A stretch of 64,000 nucleotides of DNA, from positions 558,001-622,000 of the forward strand of contig NZ_CP149932.1 of assembly GCF_037949795.1 (NCBI RefSeq). The letters run 5' to 3'. Below are positions 1 through 9,086 of the stretch, in pieces (the first letter of the stretch is position 1; the number at the start of each line of letters is the position of its first letter). Below the pieces are notes generated by a model, which did no database searches, was not told the origin of the DNA, and saw only the letters and a program-made list of their open reading frames with translations. Position numbers and translations under genes: made by a program. This DNA is from Thioclava sp. GXIMD2076. GTDB lineage: Bacteria; Pseudomonadota; Alphaproteobacteria; Rhodobacterales; Rhodobacteraceae.

Positions 1-158
1 CCGGTCTCGCGGCTGACCACGGTGTAAAGCGTGACCGAGGGCGGATCGCCCGACACATAATGGGCTTTGGCAACCGCGTCATCCGGCGCCCAATGCGGTT
101 CAGCCGCACAGGCAGCAAGGCCCAGCAACATGCCCAAACAAACAAGTAGTCGGCGCAT
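1..158 (-). CDS. Lipoprotein, C-terminus cut by window edge
   Basis: Only the first 52 codons lie inside the window. The reading frame starts at the ATG at 158 and runs off the left edge. Residues 1-17 are a short basic start, a hydrophobic core and the lipobox LAAC, so the mature protein should be a lipid-anchored envelope protein with Cys17 acylated. After the cysteine comes an acidic/aromatic segment (EPHWAPDDAVAKAHYVSGDPP). I associate this kind of N-terminus with an uncharacterised lipoprotein of Rhodobacterales, but that is from memory. The 190 bases between it and the next gene hold no gene; a small hairpin (TAGGGG/CCCCTA, 191-209) is the only structure I see there. Confidence 0.75.
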   Translation of the reverse strand, partial: MRRLLVCLGMLLGLAACAAEPHWAPDDAVAKAHYVSGDPPSVTLYTVVSRET

Positions 159-351
159 CAGCCAGACCCCCTTCAATCTTTTGCAATCACTAGGGGCCAA
201 CATCCCCTATCCCGCCTTTGTGAAGCATCAAATCCGGTTGGAGACAACAGCAACACAGGCCCGTGACAGATAAAACCGCAAGCTGTTCTGCCAAGGGCAC
301 GATCATAAAAACACGGCCTTAGAACACGCGGGCTCACATCTGGCGCAGGGC

Positions 352-1395
352 TCAGAGCAGATGCCAGAGCCACGCGCCATCCGCGCGCGGCTCGCGCCGC
401 ACCTCGCCCAGATGCAGCAGATGGTTGAGATGGGCCACCGCCTCCACCATCGCCAGCCCATAGGTGCCCTCGTCGATCTCGCGCTTGAAAAGCGGCGCGA
501 AACACTCGCAGGCGGTCTTTGGGCCAGCGCCCAGATGCGCGCGCAGGCGGTCCAGCGCGCCATCATGGTTCTGGATCATCTGGGCAAGCCGCGTGGGCAG
601 GCCGGTAAAGGGCAGCTTGTGGCCGGGCAGAACCAGTTGGGTCTCGCGCGCCAGAGGCAGGAAGGACTGCGTGGCCGCCATCCATTCGGCGACCGGATCG
701 GCCTCGGGTTCTGTCGCATAGACACCCAGATTGGCCGAGATCGAGGGGAGCAGCTGATCCCCACCGATCACCAGATCGCCGCTCCAGAAGGTCGCATGTT
801 CGGGCGCATGGCCATTGCCCATCCGCACGTTCCACTCCCGCCCCGCCATCTCGATCCGCTCGCCCTCGACCAGCCGCCGGTAGCCCAGAGGCAGCGGCGC
901 CGTGCAATCGGCAAAGTTGAAAGGCCGTTCCTGCAACCGCTTTTCCAGCATATCCGCCCGCATCCCGGCCGCCCGCCAGAAAGCCACGGTCTGCGGATCG
1001 GGGCGGTCCTGCACATCGTGCTGGAGCATCCGCGCCATCAGCCATGCGGTGCGCGTGGTCCACAGCTCGGCGCCCCGCCCCTGCAGCCATCCCGCAAGCC
1101 CGATATGATCGGGATGGTGATGGGTGACCACGACGCGGCGCACCGGCTTTTCGGCCAGAGGCCCGTCCAGAAGCGCCATCAATGCCTTGCGACAGGCGGG
1201 CCGGTCCACCCCCGGATCGACCAGCGTCCAGCTGTCGCCCTCGTCCAGCGCATAGCCATTCACATGGTCGAGCGCCATCGGTAGCGGCAGCCGGAACCAG
1301 AAGATGCGGGGCGCCACCTCGCAGAGCGTGCCCGGGGCGGGCGGCTCGGGCCAGGGATAGCGGATGCATCGGGGGGCGGAGAGAGGGCTTGTCAT
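352..1395 (-). CDS. Metallo-beta-lactamase-fold hydrolase
   Basis: 347-residue cytoplasmic protein of the MBL-fold hydrolase superfamily (glyoxalase II/lactonase-like). The metal motif H-x-H-x-D-H is at residues 92-97 (HHHPDH) and is followed by IGLAGWL. Later histidines in NGHAPEH and in LPGHKLPF fit the remaining zinc ligands. The C-terminal third resembles the helical extension of LACTB2-like thioester hydrolases. The ATG at 1395 overlaps the stop of the upstream acyl-CoA dehydrogenase as ATGA (1392-1395), so the two are probably translationally coupled. This suggests a role on an acyl-CoA or acyl-thioester product, but the substrate cannot be read from sequence. Confidence 0.88.
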   Translation of the reverse strand: MTSPLSAPRCIRYPWPEPPAPGTLCEVAPRIFWFRLPLPMALDHVNGYALDEGDSWTLVDPGVDRPACRKALMALLDGPLAEKPVRRVVVTHHHPDHIGLAGWLQGRGAELWTTRTAWLMARMLQHDVQDRPDPQTVAFWRAAGMRADMLEKRLQERPFNFADCTAPLPLGYRRLVEGERIEMAGREWNVRMGNGHAPEHATFWSGDLVIGGDQLLPSISANLGVYATEPEADPVAEWMAATQSFLPLARETQLVLPGHKLPFTGLPTRLAQMIQNHDGALDRLRAHLGAGPKTACECFAPLFKREIDEGTYGLAMVEAVAHLNHLLHLGEVRREPRADGAWLWHLL

Positions 1396-3056
1396 AGCCC
1401 CAAATCTGGAAGCGAAAGCGCCCGAAGTCCAGAGCCCGCCCGCATGGCGGCAACCGCGCCCGCAGAGCGCGGCAGCACCCGCCCGATATGCACCGCCGCC
1501 AGCGCCCGACGGTCCGGATCGGCCAGCACAGCCTCCAGATGCGCTCCCGCCCCCAGAACCAGCGCAAGGGCCTGCACCATATCTTCCGCGGCCTCGGCCC
1601 GTGTGGTCTGGTCCTGCGAGACCAGCCATTCGACCGCCGCGCGCACGGCCTCGGCCGCCTCCCGGACCGGTGCGGCCAGATCGGGATACTGCCGGTGGGC
1701 CCGTGCGGCCTGTTCCTGCACCTCCTGTAACAGCTGACAGGCCATCCGCCCCCCGTCGCGCATCTTTCGGCCCACCAGATCCAGCGCCTGAATACCGTTG
1801 GTGCCCTCGTAGATGGCCGTCACCCGCACATCGCGCCAGAACTGCGCGGCCCCCGTTTCCTCGATAAAGCCCATACCCCCATGGATCTGGATACCTGCAT
1901 CCGAAGCGCGTGCGCCGACCTCGGTGCCATAGACCTTCACGACCGGCGTCAGGAACGCCGCGCGCAGGGCCCAATCTCCCGCAGGATCGGCCCCCGCCAT
2001 ATCCAGCGCCACACCGGCCTTCAGCGCCAGCGCCCGCGCCGCAAACAGTTCGGCCCGCGCCTCTCCCAAGAGCCTGCGGATACCGGCAAACTCGATGATC
2101 GGGCGGCCCTGCACCCGCTCGGTGGCAAATTGCGCGGCCTTTTGCAGCGCGGCCTCGGCCACGCCGATCCCCTCCACGCCCACCGACAGGCGCGCATTGT
2201 TCATCATGGTAAACATCGCGGCGAGCCCGGCATGGGGCTCCCCCACCATCCAGCCCTTGGCCCCCTCGAAGACCATCACACAGGTAGGCGAGCCATGCAG
2301 CCCCATCTTGTGCTCGAGGCTTGCCACATGCAGGTTGTTGCGCTCGCCCTCCGGCAGGAGCTTGGGCACCACGAACAGACTGATCCCCTTGGTGCCCGCG
2401 GGCGCATCGGGCAACCGCGCCAGCACCAGATGGCTGACATTCTCCACCAGATCGCTATCGCCCCAAGAGATGAAGATCTTCTGCCCCGTCACCGCATAGC
2501 TACCATCGGCATCGGGGATGGCCCGCGTGCGCATATCGGCCAGATCCGATCCGGCCTGCGGCTCGGTCAGGTTCATCGTGCCCGACCAGTCGCCCGAAAT
2601 CAGCTTGGGCAGATAGAACGCCTGCTGCTCGGCACTGCCATGATGCGACAGCGCCTCGATCTGGCCTTGCGTCAGCATCAGCTTCAGATGCAGCGCCATA
2701 TTGGCCCCTGCCATCATGTCGTTCACCGCCAACCCCAGCGCCTGCGGCAGGCCCATCCCGCCATAAGCCTCGGGCGCGGCCAGCGCTACCCATCCGCCCT
2801 CGGCCAGCGCGGTATAGGCGGCGCGGAAACCGGGCGAGGTCACGACCTTCCCGTTCTCGAGCCGCGCCGGATAAAGATCGCCCGCACGGTTGCAGGGTGC
2901 CAAGACCTCATCGGAAATCCTCGCGGCCTCGGTCAGGATCGACCCCGCAAGATCGGGCGAGAGATCGGGGAAGGCCGCGCTGCCATAAAGCTGCGGCAAG
3001 GGCGTGAGATGATCGAGGATGAAACGGATATCTCCGGCGGCGGCGCGATAACCCAT
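1392..3056 (-). CDS. Acyl-CoA dehydrogenase
   Basis: 554-residue FAD enzyme that would introduce the alpha-beta double bond into an acyl-CoA. The visible blocks are MNLTEPQAGSD (161-171, flavin/substrate loop), a C-terminal all-helical region with IHGGMGFIEETG (391-402), and RDVRVTAIYEGTNG (408-421). Glu417 in the last is the expected catalytic base. A roughly 100-residue C-terminal extension after that motif is typical of the long subfamily, which also often opens MxYRAPxxDxxFIL as here. Full length. First gene of a two-gene operon with the downstream MBL hydrolase. The chain-length preference is unknown. Confidence 0.92.
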   Translation of the reverse strand: MGYRAAAGDIRFILDHLTPLPQLYGSAAFPDLSPDLAGSILTEAARISDEVLAPCNRAGDLYPARLENGKVVTSPGFRAAYTALAEGGWVALAAPEAYGGMGLPQALGLAVNDMMAGANMALHLKLMLTQGQIEALSHHGSAEQQAFYLPKLISGDWSGTMNLTEPQAGSDLADMRTRAIPDADGSYAVTGQKIFISWGDSDLVENVSHLVLARLPDAPAGTKGISLFVVPKLLPEGERNNLHVASLEHKMGLHGSPTCVMVFEGAKGWMVGEPHAGLAAMFTMMNNARLSVGVEGIGVAEAALQKAAQFATERVQGRPIIEFAGIRRLLGEARAELFAARALALKAGVALDMAGADPAGDWALRAAFLTPVVKVYGTEVGARASDAGIQIHGGMGFIEETGAAQFWRDVRVTAIYEGTNGIQALDLVGRKMRDGGRMACQLLQEVQEQAARAHRQYPDLAAPVREAAEAVRAAVEWLVSQDQTTRAEAAEDMVQALALVLGAGAHLEAVLADPDRRALAAVHIGRVLPRSAGAVAAMRAGSGLRALSLPDLGL

Positions 3057-3211
3057 GATGTCCTGCCATGACCTCCCTCAACCCGACCCGTGGCAGCCGC
3101 TTGGCATTTGCGGCAGACAGGCTTATGCACAAGGCTGTAATGGGGACGAGGTTACTGCCTTGCCTCTTTCCAGCAATCACGACGCTACGTCAAACAGATC
3201 CGATACCGCCC

Positions 3212-4165
3212 ATGACCGATCTCCTCTCCGCCACCCCCGAAGGCTATACCGAGGCCGCCCGCCTGCTGGGCCGAGGCGAACTGGTGGCCTTTGCCACAGA
3301 GACGGTCTACGGGCTGGGCGGCGATGCCCGCAACAGCGAGGCCGTCGCCGCGATCTATGCGGCCAAAGGGCGGCCCAAGTTCAACCCGTTGATCGTGCAT
3401 GTGCATTCGGTCGAGATGGCCGAGCGCTATGTCACCATCCCCGAGGCGGCGCGGCCGCTGATCGCGCGCTACTGGCCGGGGCCCCTGACGCTGGTGCTGC
3501 CTTTGCGCCCCGATGCGGGGATCTCCGATCTGGTGACCGCGGGGCTCGACACTCTGGCCATCCGCATGCCCGCCCATCCGGTCGCGCGCAAATTACTGCA
3601 GGAATATGACGGGCCGCTGGCCGCGCCCTCGGCCAACCCCTCGGGGCGGATCAGCCCCACGACCGCAGCGCATGTGATGGACGGGCTCTCGGGCAGGATC
3701 GCGGCGGTGCTGGAGGGCGGGGCCTGCGGGGTGGGCGTCGAATCGACGATCCTCTCGCTCGATCCGCTGGCGCTCCTGCGCCCCGGCGGGCTGGCACTCG
3801 AGGAGATCGAGGCCACGCTGGGCCGCGCTCTGCCCACCGGCGGCGATGCCGACAAACCCAATGCGCCGGGCCAGCTGAAATCCCATTATGCACCGGGCGC
3901 TGCGGTGCGGCTGAACGCCACCGACCGCCAGTCGGGCGAGATCTGGATCGGTTTCGGACCCCATTGCGCGGGAGCCGATTTCACCCTCTCGGAGACGGGC
4001 GATACGACCGAGGCCGCAACCCGCCTCTTCGGGCTCTTGCGCGAGGCCGATGCGCTGGCGCAGCAAAAAGGCGCCAGCTGCATCGCAGTGGCGCCCGTGC
4101 CCGATACGGGGCTGGGTCTGGCGGTCAATGACCGGCTGGATCGGGCCGCAGCGCCCCGCCCATAA
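3212..4165 (+). CDS. sua5: L-threonylcarbamoyladenylate synthase (Sua5 type)
   Basis: 317-residue enzyme that makes threonylcarbamoyl-AMP from threonine, bicarbonate and ATP for the t6A37 modification of ANN-reading tRNAs. The YrdC-like catalytic domain occupies about residues 10-200, with ATETVYGLGGDA (28-39) and the KGRPKFNPL block (52-60). A linker (APGQLKSHYAPGA) leads to the Sua5 C-terminal domain, so this is the two-domain Sua5/YwlC form, not the short TsaC form. I chose the ATG at 3212 because conserved family sequence starts immediately after it; the open frame extends further upstream without similarity. It is divergent from the acyl-CoA dehydrogenase and convergent with yqgE. Confidence 0.93.
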   Translation: MTDLLSATPEGYTEAARLLGRGELVAFATETVYGLGGDARNSEAVAAIYAAKGRPKFNPLIVHVHSVEMAERYVTIPEAARPLIARYWPGPLTLVLPLRPDAGISDLVTAGLDTLAIRMPAHPVARKLLQEYDGPLAAPSANPSGRISPTTAAHVMDGLSGRIAAVLEGGACGVGVESTILSLDPLALLRPGGLALEEIEATLGRALPTGGDADKPNAPGQLKSHYAPGAAVRLNATDRQSGEIWIGFGPHCAGADFTLSETGDTTEAATRLFGLLREADALAQQKGASCIAVAPVPDTGLGLAVNDRLDRAAAPRP

Positions 4166-4183
4166 CACCGCCCCTGAAGCTTC

Positions 4184-4744
4184 TCAGGCGTGGCCCGCCG
4201 TCGCAGAGAGTGTGCGGGGATCAATCCCCATCGTCCCCAGCGCGCGCACCCATTTATTGGCGTAATCTCCCGAGAGCGCCAGCTCGGCATCGCCATCGGC
4301 AATCAGCCAGCCATTATCGAGGATCTCCTGTTCCAGCTGGCCCGGCCCCCAACCGGCATAGCCGAGCGCCAGAACCGCGCGATCCGGCCCGTTGCCTGCG
4401 GCAATATCCTCGAGAATGTCGCGGGTGGCGGTCATGGCCAGCTCCTCGCCCACCTCCATCACCGGCCCGCCGCCATCCCATTCGGTCGAATGCAGCACGA
4501 AGCCACGACCGGTCTCGACCGGCCCGCCAAACAGGATCGGACGTTCGCTGCTGTCATCGGAAGCGGTCATGGTGATCCCCAGCTGCTCCAAGAGATCGGG
4601 CAGATCGGGCTTGGGCAGGGGCTTGTTGACGATCAGCCCCATCGCCCCTTCCTCGGAATGGGCGCAGACCATGATCACCGAATGTTCGAACCGCTGATCA
4701 CCCATACCGGGCATCGCAATCAAAATCTTGCCGCTCAGATCCAT
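4184..4744 (-). CDS. YqgE/AlgH family protein
   Basis: 186-residue cytoplasmic protein of the UPF0301 (YqgE/AlgH) family. Family marks are GKILIAMPGMGDQRFEHSVI near the N-terminus, then GAMGLIVNKPL, PILFGGPVE and the LALGYAGWGPGQLE block. The biochemical role of the family is not established. The start at 4744 is set by a good Shine-Dalgarno (GAGGAGGCCCTG before ATG); a longer in-frame extension to 4804 carries no family similarity. It is monocistronic by context, ends 18 bp from the convergent sua5 gene, and is divergent from the DsbD-like gene. Confidence 0.92.
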   Translation of the reverse strand: MDLSGKILIAMPGMGDQRFEHSVIMVCAHSEEGAMGLIVNKPLPKPDLPDLLEQLGITMTASDDSSERPILFGGPVETGRGFVLHSTEWDGGGPVMEVGEELAMTATRDILEDIAAGNGPDRAVLALGYAGWGPGQLEQEILDNGWLIADGDAELALSGDYANKWVRALGTMGIDPRTLSATAGHA

Positions 4745-4933
4745 CAGGGCCTCCTCATGCGCCGCATTGTCCCGATCTGATGCCGCATTGGCACCAGTCC
4801 GCAATGTCTTTCCATCAAACTGGTCCGCAAGAGGTCACTCTTCAAGGTGTCAATGTGGCCAAAAGGCCGCCATTAGCCTTGCTGGCGCGTTTGTGACTTT
4901 GCGGAAGCGTCTTCTTGGCGATAAGCGGAACTC

Positions 4934-5791
4934 ATGAGCATCATGACAAGACTTGCATCTTCCGGGCTGGGATTAGGCCTTTTCGCGACCGTTTGTGGTG
5001 CGGTTCCTGCCTTCGCGCAGACGACCGAGCTTGCCATGACCCTGCCGCCCACCTCCGAGGCCGTGCCACTACCGATGGGGCTGAGCCATGCCGAGGTACT
5101 GGACGGCTGGCAGACAAAGAACGGCACGCGCATGGCCGCGATCCGCATCACACTGGATGCAGGCTGGAAGACCTACTGGCGCCATCCGGGCGATGCGGGC
5201 ATCCCGCCGAGCTTCAACTTCAAGGCCTCGAGCAATCTGAAGGATGTGAAAATCTACTGGCCGCGACCGCAGGTATTCATGGAAAGCGGAACGCGCTCAA
5301 TCGGTTACAAGGACCAGATGATCCTGCCGATCGAGCTGGTGCCAGAAGATGCCAGCCAGCCGATCCAGCTGGAGGCCGATCTCGATCTGGGGATCTGCCA
5401 TGATATCTGCATCCCCGTCTCGCTCGATCTGGCCGCCGATCTGGAGGGCAAAGGCGCGCAGGATGCAGTGATCACACAGGCGCTGGAAGCTCAGCCCAAA
5501 AAGGTTCCCAGCACGGCACGCTGCACCATAGCACCGATCCGCGACGGGGTCCGTGTAACGGCACAGCTACCGTCCGATGCCGCTCCCGATCAAGTGGCGC
5601 TCTTCGAACTGCCTTCGCAGCCCGTCTGGGTGTCCGATTCGCAAATGTCACATCAGGGGAATACCCTGAGTGCCACGGCAGATCTGGTGCCGCCCAATTC
5701 CGAGCCCTTCGATCTGGATCCGAAAGATCTGCGGATCACGGTGCTCGACAAGACCCATGCCTACGAGATGGATGGCTGCGCGCGGATGTAA
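4934..5791 (+). CDS. Stand-alone DsbD N-terminal-domain protein, secreted
   Basis: 285 residues with a signal peptide (cleavage near residue 28, PAFA-QT). The mature part resembles the periplasmic alpha domain of the thiol:disulfide interchange protein DsbD: WKTYWRHPGDAGIPP (78-92) and the cysteine pair in LGICHDICIP (Cys155, Cys159) match the DsbD/ScsB alpha-domain pattern. It has no membrane-spanning or C-terminal thioredoxin domain, so it would need a partner such as CcdA or ScsB to receive electrons. By inference it is a periplasmic reductant relay. It ends exactly where the convergent RND gene ends (5791/5792), and I see no terminator between them. The ATG at 4943 is a possible alternative start. 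Confidence 0.85.
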   Translation: MSIMTRLASSGLGLGLFATVCGAVPAFAQTTELAMTLPPTSEAVPLPMGLSHAEVLDGWQTKNGTRMAAIRITLDAGWKTYWRHPGDAGIPPSFNFKASSNLKDVKIYWPRPQVFMESGTRSIGYKDQMILPIELVPEDASQPIQLEADLDLGICHDICIPVSLDLAADLEGKGAQDAVITQALEAQPKKVPSTARCTIAPIRDGVRVTAQLPSDAAPDQVALFELPSQPVWVSDSQMSHQGNTLSATADLVPPNSEPFDLDPKDLRITVLDKTHAYEMDGCARM

Positions 5792-8700
5792 CTAGCGCCT
5801 CCGGCGCGTGCGCCATGCGGCCACGGCGAGCGCGCCCAGAATGAAGGGCGCAAAGACCAGCCAGCTCTGCGACAGGCTACCACCCCGCGCGATCACCGGT
5901 CCGAAGCCGAGCGCCGCCCCCAGAACGATCAGCCCGATCCCCCACCAGAGTGCGCCCGCAAGGCGCGGCGCTTTCAGTCCGCGCCGCGTCGAGGCGAGGA
6001 TCCGGAGGATATCGGCCTGAACCGCCAGCACGGCAGGCACCAAGAGCAGCACGATCACCATCCCGAAGCCAAGCCCGTAGACCAGCGTGATGACCGTCGA
6101 TTTCAGGAATTGCGCCTCGGCGCTGCCCTCGTAGAGAAGCGGCGCGAGCCCGAGAACGGTGGTCAATGTTGTCAGCAGCACAGGCCGCAGACGGTCGGCC
6201 ACCGCCTCCACGATCGCAGGGCGCAAACCACGGTGCCGCGCGTAGTCATCCACCGTCGAGATCAGCACGATGGCATCATTGATAATGATCCCCACCATGC
6301 CGAGCCCGCCCACCACGGCGAACATCGACATGGGCGTGTCCCAGAGGTAATGCCCCCAGACCGCCCCTACGAGTCCGAAGGGAATGACCGCCATCACCAC
6401 CAATGGCCGCGCCCAGCTGGCCAGAATCCATGCCAGAACCACGTAGATCCCCAAAAGACACAGGATCAACCCGAGTTGCGCATCAGCCATAAAATCGCGC
6501 TCGTCGGCGGCCTGCCCCGTCTGCAGCCAGCTGACCCCCAGCCGCTGCGCGATATCGGGCAGGATGCGGCTCTGCATCTCGGTCATGATCGCATTGGCGC
6601 GTTCAGGGTCGTCCTCGGAGATATCCCCCGTCACCTCGATCTGGCGGAGCCCGTCGTCGCGGCGGATGGTGGAAAAGCCCGCCTCGCGCCGCACCGTGAC
6701 AATATCCGACAAGGGCACCCACCGGCCACCGGGGCTTTGTAGCTGCATCCGGTCGATGAAATCGGCGGTCTTCTCGGCCTCGGGCAATTCCACGCGGATC
6801 GTGGCCGAGCGCACCCCGTCAGGATAGCTCGCGGCTTCGGTGCCGTTCAGGCGGGCGCGCAATTCCTGCCCCAATGTCTCCGTATCAAAACCCAGTGCCT
6901 GTCCCTGCGGTGTCAGATCGAGGATCAGATCCTCCTTGTCATAGGCCAGATTATCCTCCAGCGCCGAGACCTCGGGATAGGCCGATAGTGCGGTTTTCAA
7001 CTCTTCGGCAGCCTGTTTGAGCACCCGTGTCTCGGCGCCCGTAAACTGCACCGCAAGGCTGTCGCCGCCAGGCCCCGCGCGGAAACCACGGAAGGAAAGT
7101 TCCTCCAGAGCCGGATTATCGGGCGCCTCCTGCTGCAGGCGGCGGATGAAATCGGCACTGGAATAGGGGCGCAGATCCTGATCGACCAGCTCGACCGAGA
7201 TCGAGCCCAGCTGGTCGGTGTCCTTGGTATCGGCCGAGGCCAGAGACCGCCCCGAGGCCCCGCCGAGCTGGCCGATCACATAGGTCACCGGATTGAGCCC
7301 GTATTCGGTCTCGTAATCGGCTCCCACCTTGGCAACCAGAGCCTGCAGCTCGCGCATGACGGCATAGCTGTCCTCGCGGGTGGTACCATTGGCCATGGCA
7401 AAGGCCCCCGAAATACTTGACCGTTCGGGCGGCGAGAAGAAGCGCCACTGCACCTGACCGGTTTTCAGCAAGGCCACCTGCACCGCCAGCAGCAGCACCG
7501 CAAATGCCAGCACCGGATAGCGCGCATGGAGGATACCGCGCACCAAAGGCCGCATCGCCTTGCGTCGGAACCAGTCCAGCCCGCGATTGGTCAGCCGCGA
7601 GGGCGCATCATACCAGCGCGGCTGCCCGATATGCGCCAGCGCGTGGGACATATGGTTGGGCAGGATCAGGAAACACTCGACCAGCGAGGCCGCGAGCACC
7701 GCGATTACCGTCAGCGGGATATCCATGATCATATCGCCCATCCGCCCGCCGATCACCACCAGCCCCGCAAAAGCGATGATGGTGGTCAGCGTCGAGGCAA
7801 AGACCGGCGCCAGCATCCGGCGCGCGCCCATTTCAGCAGCCACTTCGGGCGGCTCGCCCAGATGGCGGGCCCGGAAATCGGCATGCTCGCCCACCACGAT
7901 GGCATCATCGACAACGATCCCCAAGGTCAGGATCAGCGCGAAAAGCGACATCATGTTCAGCGTCATACCGCCCAGATACATCACCGCCAGACCGGCCGCG
8001 AGCGAGGCGGGAATACCCATCGCCACCCAGATCGCCGTGCGTGCATTGAGAAACAGGAACAACAGCACCAGCACAAGACCGAGCCCGACCAGACCGTTAT
8101 CGACCAGCAGATCGAGCCGCGCCACGATCCGCTCGGTCCGGCTGCGCACCAGCTCGATCGTGGTATTGGCGGGCAGATCGGGGCGCATCGCGGCCACGAC
8201 CTGCTCGACCTTGCCCTGCAGGGCGATCGCATCGCCTTGGGCCGAGCGTGCCACATTGATCGTCATCGCGGGATTGGCGCCCACATAATAGGCCCGCTCG
8301 CGCGCCGCGCCCTCCACGCTGATCCGCGCGACATCACCCACCGTCAACGCCGCGCCATCGGCATCGGTGCGGATCACCAGATCGCGGATCTGGCGGGCCT
8401 CGCGGCGCTCCTCGCCCGCGCGCACCCGCGCCGCCCCCGAGGCCACATCGCCCGCCGGCGTGGCATCTGTGGCGGCTCGGATCACCGCGATGATCCGGCT
8501 CAGGCTGACATCATGTGCCATCAGCGAGGTCGTGGGCACCTCCACCCTTACCTCGGGCGCGGCAATCCCCGAGAGCGTGGTGCGGGTCACGCCTTGGGCA
8601 TAGAGGCGCGCCATCATTTCGTCGGCCAGACGGCCCAGCTGTTCGGGGGCGAGCGGACCGGTGATGATCACATCTGTGACCGTATCGCGCCACACGCTCT

Positions 8701-9085
8701 GCCGGATCTCGGGGGTCTCGGCGGCCTCGGGGAGATCGCCCGCCAGCTGGATGGCGCTCTGCACGTCATCCATCGCGCGGCCCATATCCCATCCGGGCTC
8801 GAATTCCAGCTCGATCTCGGCGCGGCCTTCACGGGCCGTGCTTTCTGTCGCAGCCACCCCTTCGACGCTCAGCAGCGACGGTTCGAGCACCTGAATGATC
8901 GCGCGATCCACATCCTCGGCGCCCGCCCCCTCCCAGGCAACCGAAACATCGATCTCGTCGCTGACCGTATCGGGAAAGAACTGCGCCCGCAGTTTGGGGG
9001 CGGCCACGATCCCCGCGCAGAGCATCACCACCAGCACGATATTGGCCAGCGTGGCATGGCGGGTGAACAGGCCGATCAGCCCCAT
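5792..9085 (-). CDS. RND efflux permease (HAE1-like)
   Basis: 1097-residue inner-membrane proton antiporter of the AcrB/MexB superfamily. It starts with one transmembrane helix (residues about 12-30) and continues with the first periplasmic loop (LRAQFFPDT, then AWEGAGAEDVDRAI). Two sets of transmembrane bundles follow, with the conserved GIVVDDAIVVGEHA and GMVGIIINDAIVLIS blocks. The C-terminus carries two additional hydrophobic stretches beyond the canonical last helix, ending in an arginine-rich tail. The ATG at 9085 was preferred to the upstream TTG at 9106, which would overlap the upstream gene. It lies 1 bp after the adaptor gene, so they form an operon. No outer-membrane channel gene is nearby. 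Substrate unknown. Confidence 0.92.
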   Translation of the reverse strand: MGLIGLFTRHATLANIVLVVMLCAGIVAAPKLRAQFFPDTVSDEIDVSVAWEGAGAEDVDRAIIQVLEPSLLSVEGVAATESTAREGRAEIELEFEPGWDMGRAMDDVQSAIQLAGDLPEAAETPEIRQSVWRDTVTDVIITGPLAPEQLGRLADEMMARLYAQGVTRTTLSGIAAPEVRVEVPTTSLMAHDVSLSRIIAVIRAATDATPAGDVASGAARVRAGEERREARQIRDLVIRTDADGAALTVGDVARISVEGAARERAYYVGANPAMTINVARSAQGDAIALQGKVEQVVAAMRPDLPANTTIELVRSRTERIVARLDLLVDNGLVGLGLVLVLLFLFLNARTAIWVAMGIPASLAAGLAVMYLGGMTLNMMSLFALILTLGIVVDDAIVVGEHADFRARHLGEPPEVAAEMGARRMLAPVFASTLTTIIAFAGLVVIGGRMGDMIMDIPLTVIAVLAASLVECFLILPNHMSHALAHIGQPRWYDAPSRLTNRGLDWFRRKAMRPLVRGILHARYPVLAFAVLLLAVQVALLKTGQVQWRFFSPPERSSISGAFAMANGTTREDSYAVMRELQALVAKVGADYETEYGLNPVTYVIGQLGGASGRSLASADTKDTDQLGSISVELVDQDLRPYSSADFIRRLQQEAPDNPALEELSFRGFRAGPGGDSLAVQFTGAETRVLKQAAEELKTALSAYPEVSALEDNLAYDKEDLILDLTPQGQALGFDTETLGQELRARLNGTEAASYPDGVRSATIRVELPEAEKTADFIDRMQLQSPGGRWVPLSDIVTVRREAGFSTIRRDDGLRQIEVTGDISEDDPERANAIMTEMQSRILPDIAQRLGVSWLQTGQAADERDFMADAQLGLILCLLGIYVVLAWILASWARPLVVMAVIPFGLVGAVWGHYLWDTPMSMFAVVGGLGMVGIIINDAIVLISTVDDYARHRGLRPAIVEAVADRLRPVLLTTLTTVLGLAPLLYEGSAEAQFLKSTVITLVYGLGFGMVIVLLLVPAVLAVQADILRILASTRRGLKAPRLAGALWWGIGLIVLGAALGFGPVIARGGSLSQSWLVFAPFILGALAVAAWRTRRRR

Positions 9086-9086
9086 C

